A stretch of DNA of 12,483 nucleotides from DATBHW01 sp046704085 (GTDB lineage Bacteria > Chloroflexota > Ktedonobacteria > Ktedonobacterales > DATBGS01), in contig JBJKSJ010000025.1 in assembly GCA_046704085.1 (NCBI GenBank), forward strand, positions 1 to 12,483. The letters run 5' to 3'. How positions within the stretch are numbered: position 1 is the stretch's first letter; every line of letters starts with the position of its first letter. This document shows, piece after piece, positions 7,782-12,483 of the stretch. The translations under genes were made by a program, and so were the position numbers. The notes under the pieces are model-generated. The model worked only from the letters and a program-made list of their open reading frames with translations, was not told the origin of the DNA and ran no database searches.

Positions 7782-8581
7782 CGTTCGCTGTCCTTCAGAA
7801 AATGCAAGACAAAGCTCGTCAGGCTCTTCTGTGCCCGACGAGCGTGGAAGCCGAGGCGCACCATTTCACTACACGCGATGGGATGCGCCAGCAGGTAGCG
7901 GCCCATTGCGCTCTTCTTGGTGCGCCCAAAAGCATCGATCAGTCCATCCAGCGGGGGCAGCGACTCCGAAAGCGGGTCGGAGACAGAACGCACTGCCAGG
8001 AACGGCACGCCCGCCTCGTGCGCCAGAGAGCCGAGCCAGAAACTCTCCATGTCTACAACGGCGCCAGTGAAGTTCCAACTCAACCACTCTTTGACCTGAC
8101 GATGGTTTGCTACACTCGGAACGGTCAGGCAGCCGCCGCCAACCGGGCGCGCGCGTCGGCGCAGCCAGAGACAGGAGGAAAGCCCCCAACTCTGGGGCAT
8201 CTCCACGCGCAGCGCCCGCCTCACCAGGTGTTCATCGCAGTTCAACAAGCCAACCGATGGGGCCGGACGCATGGGCGAGGGCATCGTCAGCAAGGCCAAC
8301 AGTTGCGAGCAAACGACCAGATCGCCAGCGCGTAGCCGCGCCGCCAGGGCGCCGCAAAAGCCCAGCGAGAGAACTGCTGATGGCCGATAGCGGCACAAAA
8401 CATGCTCCATTGCGCGCTCGGCGCGCTGCCTGCCCATGCCGCTCTGCACCAGCAGGCACTCCTGCCCGGCCAGCCAGCCCTCTTCAATCAGCGCCTCTCC
8501 CATATGGGATGAGGAAACGATCTTCATTTGTCTGCGAATGCCAGCCACTTCACCTTCCAGCGCGGCCACCACCGTAATCAT
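7778..8581 (-). CDS. hpnG: Adenosylhopane nucleosidase/phosphorylase HpnG
   Basis: A 267-residue purine nucleoside phosphorylase/MTA-SAH nucleosidase-fold protein. HpnG removes adenine from adenosylhopane on the way to ribosylhopane, the precursor of extended C35 hopanoids. The sequence shows the N-terminal ALEGE segment (residues 7-11), SGMGRQRA (47-54), LGFCGALA (73-80), the ribose-binding VDMES (176-180) and RSVSD (198-202) with the family's catalytic Asp at 202. GGAGG six nt before the ATG at 8581 is a strong ribosome-binding site. It starts 18 nt after the hpnH stop and overlaps hpnA by 4 nt. A slightly basic C-terminal tail (FHARRAQKSL) is present. Alone it would be annotated only as a nucleosidase; the neighbours make HpnG the best call. 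Confidence 0.91.
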   Translation of the reverse strand: MITVVAALEGEVAGIRRQMKIVSSSHMGEALIEEGWLAGQECLLVQSGMGRQRAERAMEHVLCRYRPSAVLSLGFCGALAARLRAGDLVVCSQLLALLTMPSPMRPAPSVGLLNCDEHLVRRALRVEMPQSWGLSSCLWLRRRARPVGGGCLTVPSVANHRQVKEWLSWNFTGAVVDMESFWLGSLAHEAGVPFLAVRSVSDPLSESLPPLDGLIDAFGRTKKSAMGRYLLAHPIACSEMVRLGFHARRAQKSLTSFVLHFLKDSER

Positions 8582-8599
8582 CGCAATCCTCCGGGAATA

Positions 8600-9604
8600 T
8601 CAGACGGGTGCCAGACCCTTCACCATTGCGGTCAACTGGGTTGGATGACGGAGCGCATCCAGGATGGTGGAAGCCTCATAGCCGCAATGCACCATGCAGT
8701 TGGCGCAGCGTGGGTCGCGGCCTGTGCCATACTTTTCCCAGTCGGTCGTTTCCATCAGTTCTTTGAAACTGGCCGTATGCTTGTCTGCCAGCAGGTAACA
8801 GGGCGAGCGCCAGCCGGCCACCGTGTAGGTGGGCGTACTCCAGGCGGAGCAGCGATAGTTCCGCTCGCCGCGCAGGAATGACAGGTAGAGCGGGTTATTA
8901 TACCAGTTGACCTTGCCTACCCTGTCATAGACTTCCTTGAACACTTTGGTGGCTTGTTCGCGGGGCAGGAAGACGTTGCTCGTGACGGCCTGATAATCAT
9001 AGGCTGGGGAGATGATGCAGCCCTCGACCTTCACGTCATCGGTCAGGAAGCGCAGCAGCTCGATCACATTTTCGGGTTTGGTGTCTTTGTAGATGGTGGT
9101 GTTGGTGCAGACGCGATAGCCGCGCTCCAGCGCCAGGCGCATGTTCTTGACCGCCTTGTCCCAGACGCCGGGCCGGTTGACCGACCAATCGTGCAAGTCG
9201 CGCATGCCATCCAGGTGGACGACGAAGGAGAACTGCTTGTGCGGCGGGATTTTCTTCATGCCCCGCTCCATCAGCAGGCCGTTGGTGCAGAGGTAGATGT
9301 AGCGGCCTTGCTTGATGAGACCGGCGACGATCTTATCAATCTCTGGATGGATCAGTGGCTCGCCGCCAGGGATGGAGACGATGGGGCAATCTGCCTCGTC
9401 TGCAACTCGCAAGCATTCATCGACCGATAACTTCTTATGAAAGAGTGGGGCATATTCGCGGATGCGCCCACAGCCCACGCATTCCAGGTTGCAAAGTTCT
9501 AGCGGCTCCAGCATCAGGGTAAATGGAAACTTATCGGTGCGGAGCAGCTTCTTCTTCAGCAGATATTTGGCAACCGACATATTGAGGCTCATCGGCCTGG
9601 ACAT
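8600..9604 (-). CDS. hpnH: Adenosyl-hopene transferase HpnH (radical SAM)
   Basis: A 334-residue radical SAM enzyme that adds the 5'-deoxyadenosyl group of S-adenosylmethionine to diploptene, giving adenosylhopane, the first step of side-chain extension. The [4Fe-4S] motif is C38-x3-C42-x2-C45 (LCNLECVGCGRI), preceded by LMLEPLE as in the family; the SAM-contacting GGEP is at 80-83. C-terminal cysteines C300, C303 and C307 (RCANCMVHCGYEAS) match the HpnH extension. The basic N-terminal stretch YLLKKKLL (about 14-21) could lie on the membrane, where the substrate is. The ATG at 9604 has AAAGGA 10 nt upstream; Met5 and Met9 are possible internal starts without better sites. It heads the tight hpnH-hpnG-hpnA group. 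Confidence 0.95.
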   Translation of the reverse strand: MSRPMSLNMSVAKYLLKKKLLRTDKFPFTLMLEPLELCNLECVGCGRIREYAPLFHKKLSVDECLRVADEADCPIVSIPGGEPLIHPEIDKIVAGLIKQGRYIYLCTNGLLMERGMKKIPPHKQFSFVVHLDGMRDLHDWSVNRPGVWDKAVKNMRLALERGYRVCTNTTIYKDTKPENVIELLRFLTDDVKVEGCIISPAYDYQAVTSNVFLPREQATKVFKEVYDRVGKVNWYNNPLYLSFLRGERNYRCSAWSTPTYTVAGWRSPCYLLADKHTASFKELMETTDWEKYGTGRDPRCANCMVHCGYEASTILDALRHPTQLTAMVKGLAPV

Positions 9605-9715
9605 GAATGGTTCGTCCTTTCCAGCAAGAAACCGTGTTCCAGCGTACTACGTCTTGATGGGGCGCCGGGTTTTCAGGGCGCTGGTCCTGCTCGCCCGGTT
9701 TTGAGATTGGCGACT
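9605..9715. other. 111-bp spacer between polyprenyl synthase and hpnH
   Basis: No gene is seen. On the plus strand two similar units, GCCGGGTTTTCAG (from 9664) and GCCCGGTTTTGAG (from 9693), form an imperfect direct repeat, 11 of 13 identical. No hairpin with a downstream T-run on the coding strand and no convincing promoter is visible, so read-through from the polyprenyl synthase is plausible. Confidence 0.4.
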
Positions 9716-10756
9716 TTAGGAGCGTCGTTCGACCAGGAAGCGCGCAAACGTGGCAAACTCGGCGCGTGCCCAACTGGGCAGGTGCGCGCGCTCCAGTTCG
9801 AGCATGGCCCTGGCGCAGTGGTCGGCCAGCAAGCCACGCGCCCGTTCCTGCGCGCGTGATCGTTCCAACACGTCCAGGGCGCGCGCTACTTCGGCATCAT
9901 CGAGCGGCCCGTGATCGTTGGCAAAGAACTGTGCCAGCAGCGTTTTGTCTTCTGGCGCGCTATGTTGCAGCGCGTAAATCACAGGCAGCGATTTCTTGCG
10001 GCGGCGCAGGTCTGCCGCAACGGGCTTGCCGGTTTCGGCAGTGTGCCCCCAGATGCCCAGCAGGTCATCGCCGATCTGGAAGGCCAGCCCCAGCGCGCGC
10101 CCATACCAGCGCAGATGATCAAGCAACGCTGTATCTGCCTCGCCCAGCAGCGCGCCAATATGCGCCGCTGCCTCGATCAGCGCGCCAGTCTTGCGGGCAA
10201 TCATTGCCAGATATTCATCAACGGTGATGTCCAGGCGGCTCTCAAAGGCTATATCAAGGTATTGGCCCTCCACCAGCCGCAGCGTTGCGGTGTTGAGCAA
10301 TTGCCAGGCGGCCAGCACCGTCTCAGCCGGGTAGCCCTGTTCGCGCAAGCCTTCAATGGCAACCCCACTCAACGCAAAGGCGGCGTCTCCAGCATTGATG
10401 GCCTGCGCCTGCCCCCAAAGCGACCAGACGGTTGGGCGATGATGGCGCTGCTCGTCGCCATCTTGAATGTCATCGTGAATCAGCGAGAAGTTGTGAATCA
10501 ATTCCAGGGCTGCTGCTGCCGGGAGCGCCCGTTCCCAATTGCCGCCCACTGCCTCGCAGGCCAGCAAACACAGCGTTGGTCGCACCGCCTTGCCCAGGGC
10601 ATGGGATGAAGGGCGTCCTTCTGCATCCATCCAGCCAAAGTGGTAACGGAGCATGGCATAGAGGCCATCTGGCTTGCTCTCTAGTAAGAGCTGTACCTGA
10701 TACTCGATGTCTGCCCGGTAGCGTTCCAGGATCGCCGGAAGTTCTAGAATCTTCAT
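9716..10756 (-). CDS. All-trans polyprenyl diphosphate synthase (FPP/GGPP type)
   Basis: A 346-residue head-to-tail isoprenyl diphosphate synthase that condenses isopentenyl diphosphate onto allylic primers, presumably giving the C15 FPP that HpnD uses. Visible are GKAVRP (55-60), the first Asp-rich motif DDIQD (95-99) and the second region FQIGDDLLGIWG (226-237), where DDxxD is replaced by DDLLG, a form I associate with actinobacterial and chloroflexal hopanoid/terpenoid loci. Phe90 lies five residues before the first motif and there is no two-residue insert in it, a pattern of short-chain GGPP-type enzymes, so C20 output is also possible. The start at 10756 (MKILELP) is chosen because upstream Met codons would overlap yjbQ and lack similarity; a modest AGAGAG precedes it. 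It lies 76 bp after the YjbQ gene and 111 bp before hpnH. Confidence 0.9.
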   Translation of the reverse strand: MKILELPAILERYRADIEYQVQLLLESKPDGLYAMLRYHFGWMDAEGRPSSHALGKAVRPTLCLLACEAVGGNWERALPAAAALELIHNFSLIHDDIQDGDEQRHHRPTVWSLWGQAQAINAGDAAFALSGVAIEGLREQGYPAETVLAAWQLLNTATLRLVEGQYLDIAFESRLDITVDEYLAMIARKTGALIEAAAHIGALLGEADTALLDHLRWYGRALGLAFQIGDDLLGIWGHTAETGKPVAADLRRRKKSLPVIYALQHSAPEDKTLLAQFFANDHGPLDDAEVARALDVLERSRAQERARGLLADHCARAMLELERAHLPSWARAEFATFARFLVERRS

Positions 10757-10782
10757 CGTTGCCGCTCTCTTTGACCAACCAT

Positions 10783-10800
10783 GCACTGCAAATACAGTGC
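10783..10800. repeat. Small inverted repeat before the polyprenyl synthase gene
   Basis: GCACTG-CAAATA-CAGTGC is a perfect 6-bp hairpin in the 76-bp spacer between yjbQ and the polyprenyl synthase, 27 nt upstream of its start codon. It could be an RNA processing site or an operator half; there is no T-run, so it is not a terminator. Confidence 0.45.
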
Positions 10801-10832
10801 CAGGCATGCAATTTTTGTACCAGCCGATTGTC

Positions 10833-11399
10833 TCAGGAAACGAGAGAGCGTTCCGTGCGATGCCCATTCCGCTTTCCATGTTCTTGTTCGCTGGGAAGCG
10901 CGCGCTGGCCGGAGACTTGAAGCACTACCTGGCGCGGGCGCGCAGAGTCGAGTTCCACCAGGAAGATACGCTGCCAGTGGCCCAGCAGCATCTGTCCTTC
11001 GCTGACGGGCACCGTCTCGCTGGTATTCAAGAGCAGATGCAGGCAGTGCGAATGGGCGTTAGGGCATTCATTCACTTCCATATTAACGGTGCGTCGGGTG
11101 AAGTCATTGTGGTTGTATTTTCCATCACGCGGGCAAAGCCGCTCTAGAAATGCCTGGATGTCTTCGAGCAAGAGCGGTTCATGCTCATTGATTTTGATAG
11201 CCGCAGTAGTATGGCGAGAATAAATAAGGACGGCGCCCTCGACGACGCCAGAGGCGCGTACTGCCGCTTCAACCTGATCGGTAATATCGATCAACTGTGG
11301 GCCACGCTCGGTCTGAATATGCAGAATAGTCGTGCAACAACATGACAAGCCTCCCACGGAAGGAAGCGCTTGCAGGTTGCCAGGAACGACCATAGTCAC
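10833..11399 (-). CDS. YjbQ/UPF0047 family protein
   Basis: A 188-residue protein whose core (about residues 27-165) is the YjbQ/UPF0047 beta-rich fold, a family with weak thiamine-phosphate synthase activity in E. coli and otherwise unknown role. Core motifs are SRHTTAAIKINEHEPLLLED, DFTRRTVNM, NECPNAHSHCLHLL with its conserved His residues, and ending GHWQRIFLVELD followed by RQVVLQVSG. I choose a GTG start at 11399 because AAAGGAG lies eight nt upstream; the in-frame ATG at 11393 is the next choice, and the ATG at 11471 has no site and lies in a palindromic leader. Compared with about 135-140 residues usual for the family, there is an N-terminal addition with GLSCCC and a basic 20-residue tail (EQEHGKRNGHRTERS). 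It is the first gene after the fur terminator and seems to lead the hopanoid transcript. Confidence 0.88.
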   Translation of the reverse strand: MTMVVPGNLQALPSVGGLSCCCTTILHIQTERGPQLIDITDQVEAAVRASGVVEGAVLIYSRHTTAAIKINEHEPLLLEDIQAFLERLCPRDGKYNHNDFTRRTVNMEVNECPNAHSHCLHLLLNTSETVPVSEGQMLLGHWQRIFLVELDSARPRQVVLQVSGQRALPSEQEHGKRNGHRTERSLVS

Positions 11400-11407
11400 A
11401 AAGATAG

Positions 11408-11414
11408 CTCCTTT
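11408..11414 (-). promoter_or_regulatory. Ribosome-binding site deciding the YjbQ start
   Basis: AAAGGAG on the minus strand, eight nt before the GTG at 11399. It favours this GTG over the ATG six nt downstream and over the upstream ATG at 11471. Confidence 0.65.
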
Positions 11415-11424
11415 CTCAGATGCA

Positions 11425-11475
11425 GAGTATCCGCATGCTCGCCCCAGCGGGGCGCTTGATCTATCTTGCATACTC
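11425..11475 (-). promoter_or_regulatory. Nested-hairpin leader upstream of the YjbQ/hopanoid transcript
   Basis: A perfect 6-bp stem CGCCCC-AGC-GGGGCG (11440-11454) sits inside an outer inverted repeat: GAGTAT (11425-11430) pairs with ATACTC (11470-11475), and the pairing extends through GCA/TGC with a two-nt bulge. The structure ends only 10 nt upstream of the AAAGGAG ribosome-binding site. It may be an operator for a dimeric repressor (the Fur-family gene is next door) or an RNA element affecting translation. It resembles no riboswitch class I know, and no clear promoter hexamers were found in the 150 bp between it and the fur terminator. Confidence 0.45.
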
Positions 11476-11547
11476 CATGCCCCGATTGCCGCCTGGTTTG
11501 TAGCGCGCCCAATAATGGACAGCGGCCTCTAAGGGAAAAGGGGGAGT

Positions 11548-11593
11548 AAAACGTTCATTGCCGGACTGGAATGCTCCAGTCCGGCAATGAACG
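11548..11593 (-). terminator. Intrinsic terminator of the Fur-family gene
   Basis: A perfect 19-bp inverted repeat (11552-11570 with 11575-11593, loop ATGC) is followed on the minus strand by TTTTACT. It begins 23 nt after the stop codon of the regulator gene. The stem is long and has no mismatch. On the plus strand no T-run follows, so it acts in one direction and separates the regulator from the downstream hopanoid genes. Confidence 0.88.
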
Positions 11594-11616
11594 AGGAAAT
11601 CAGGCAGAAAGGGATG

Positions 11617-12129
11617 TCAGCGTTCGCGGCACGCCTGACAAAGTCCAAAGATAGCAAGGTGATTCAGATCGGCCTCAAACCCATAGCGTTCTTGCAAGAC
11701 CTGGCTCAAAGGGTGAATGATCGCGTCCTCAAGTTCCCAGATGGCGCCGCAATTGCGGCAGATCAAGTGATGATGCTGGCCGAGATCAACCGGATGATAG
11801 CGCGCAATGTGATCGGCAAAGTGCGCGTGTGTCACCAGCCCTAGCTCTTCCAGCAGTTCTAGCGTGCGATGAACGGTGGACAGGTTAATCTGGGGGAATC
11901 GCTCGCGGATGTAGGCATGAATCTCTTCGGCAGTAACGTGGCGCGTAAGCTGAAGCTGGCCCTCGGCAGGCGCCAGGTGTTCAGAGGATTCTGGCGGCTG
12001 GGATGCGCAGGCAAAGAGCGCCTCAAGGATGAGCTGGCGCTGGGGAGTCAGGCGATAGCCTCGCGCCTCAAGCTGTTGTAGCATCTCTTGCCAGGCTTGC
12101 TTTGTTCCTGGCTGATGGTGTGACTGCAT
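11617..12129 (-). CDS. Fur-family metal-responsive transcriptional regulator
   Basis: A 170-residue winged-helix repressor of the Fur/Zur/PerR family. The DNA-binding domain shows GYRLTPQRQLILEAL (24-38), VTAEEIHAYIRERFP (65-79) and the recognition helix STVHRTLELLEELGLV (84-99). The dimerisation domain has HHHLICRNCG (119-128) and a second CxxC, C164/C167 (LCQACRER), the structural zinc site. About 20 residues (ASQPPESSEHLAPAEGQLQL) are inserted between the first helix and VTAEEI, longer than the usual short loop. The start at 12129 is preceded by AAGGA with a seven-nt spacing; an upstream Met at 12225 lacks a site. Iron, zinc and peroxide sensing cannot be told apart by eye. It has its own terminator, so it is not co-transcribed with the hopanoid genes, but it could regulate them. 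Confidence 0.92.
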   Translation of the reverse strand: MQSHHQPGTKQAWQEMLQQLEARGYRLTPQRQLILEALFACASQPPESSEHLAPAEGQLQLTRHVTAEEIHAYIRERFPQINLSTVHRTLELLEELGLVTHAHFADHIARYHPVDLGQHHHLICRNCGAIWELEDAIIHPLSQVLQERYGFEADLNHLAIFGLCQACRER

Positions 12130-12279
12130 GGGATAGTCCTTATATATGGGTGGCCCAAAGGTAGCTGGCGACTCGGTAGGACAAGGCTCTGAGCAATAGG
12201 CGCGTACTACCAGTTGCTTTTGCACATTGTTGCATATCTTCGGGCCAGAAGCTATCCCTCTTTCGCCCAGGGTCGCTGC

Positions 12280-12483
12280 TCACTGGCTGACGCCGTAGGA
12301 TGGGACATTGCCAGAATCTGGGGCTGCCTGGATGCCCTGAGCGTAGCGCTGCTGGCACGTTTCGATGATGCTCCAGGCGACCTCAGCGTCGTGCCAGTCA
12401 TGCACTTCGGTCTGCACGCCCTGGAGTTCTTTGTACGTGCGGAAGAAAGCGGCGATTTCGAGCGGCCAGTGTGCTTGTAGGGC
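12280..12483 (-). CDS. ppa: Inorganic pyrophosphatase, C-terminal part (cut by window edge)
   Basis: An open frame enters from the right edge and gives 67 residues ending at TGA (12280-12282). It reads EIAAFFRTYKELQG, then TEVHDWHDAEVAWSIIETC, which closely recalls the C-terminal helix region of family I soluble inorganic pyrophosphatases (EIEHFFxxYKxLE followed by a V-x-x-W-x-x-x-x-x-A segment). The enzyme hydrolyses PPi to phosphate in the cytoplasm and drives PPi-releasing reactions such as prenyl condensation and squalene synthesis. The catalytic residues lie outside the window. The final ~16 residues (AAPDSGNVPSYGVSQ) are a nonconserved tail. It lies 150 bp upstream of the Fur-family gene, with no clear terminator between. 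Confidence 0.8.
   Translation of the reverse strand, partial: ALQAHWPLEIAAFFRTYKELQGVQTEVHDWHDAEVAWSIIETCQQRYAQGIQAAPDSGNVPSYGVSQ

Noticed and set aside
9709..9719. GGCGACTTTAG near the polyprenyl synthase stop, resembling one hairpin arm of the shc insert
   Set aside because: Only 10-11 nt match and the partner arm is absent; this is too short to call a second copy of the element.
10757..10879. Longer start for the polyprenyl synthase
   Set aside because: It would overlap the end of the YjbQ gene by 47 nt, and the extra 41 residues look like translated spacer including a hairpin.
12130..12279. TATATA and short repeats upstream of the Fur-family gene, as promoter or Fur box
   Set aside because: The TATATA ends only 11 nt before the ATG, leaving no room for a normal leader; no -35 partner or convincing Fur-type palindrome was seen.
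12214..12480. 88-codon plus-strand frame near the right edge
   Set aside because: It is the antisense of the pyrophosphatase C-terminus, which matches a known family.
1..12483. CRISPR array, tRNA, rRNA, transposase or phage genes
   Set aside because: None was seen on either strand: no regularly spaced repeats, no cloverleaf-type sequence noticed, and no transposase or integrase motifs.

Overview
The window reads as a hopanoid (bacterial sterol-like lipid) biosynthesis locus of a GC-rich soil- or thermophile-type bacterium. Every convincing gene lies on the minus strand, so the story runs from high to low coordinates. Protein style (an actinobacterial/chloroflexal polyprenyl synthase with a DDLLGIWG second motif, a YjbQ protein, many GC-rich hairpin repeats between genes) suggests a Chloroflexota/Ktedonobacteria-like organism, but that assignment is an inference from remembered families and not proven by the sequence.

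Layout in transcription order. (1) 12483-12280: the last 67 codons of a soluble inorganic pyrophosphatase, cut by the window edge. (2) 12129-11617: a Fur-family metalloregulator, ended by a perfect 19-bp intrinsic terminator (11593-11548). (3) 11399-10833: a YjbQ/UPF0047 family protein whose mRNA leader can fold into nested hairpins. (4) 10756-9716: an all-trans polyprenyl diphosphate synthase. (5) 9604-6780: hpnH, hpnG and hpnA, the side-chain genes (adenosylhopane formation, adenine removal, and a sugar-epimerase-like enzyme). (6) 6779-6488: a 292-bp gap full of REP-like repeats. (7) 6487-1228: shc, hpnC, hpnD and hpnE, tightly overlapping, which make squalene from farnesyl diphosphate and cyclise it to hopene. 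(8) 1084-8: an M19 (renal-dipeptidase family) metallopeptidase, after a 143-bp gap with its own hairpin and a candidate promoter.

Together the genes encode nearly the whole route: prenyl diphosphate supply (polyprenyl synthase), 2 FPP to presqualene diphosphate (HpnD), to hydroxysqualene (HpnC), to squalene (HpnE), to hopene (SHC), to adenosylhopane (HpnH) and ribosylhopane (HpnG). Pyrophosphatase next door would pull the PPi-releasing steps forward, although that may be coincidental. No genes for 2- or 3-methylation (hpnP, hpnR), the aminotransferase (hpnO) or glycosylated head groups (hpnI/J/K) are present here.

The most unusual thing is inside shc: a ~93-nt, multi-hairpin, inverted-repeat-bounded segment (about 5265-5359) lies in frame in the conserved stretch just before the catalytic DTDD motif, adding about 31 Arg/Trp/Pro-rich residues. 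It looks like a palindromic mobile repeat that has been turned into protein, comparable in principle to Rickettsia palindromic elements. A second, different repeat family (GTAGCG plus a GC hairpin; CGCCAGCACGG modules) sits in the hpnA-shc and hpnE-M19 gaps.
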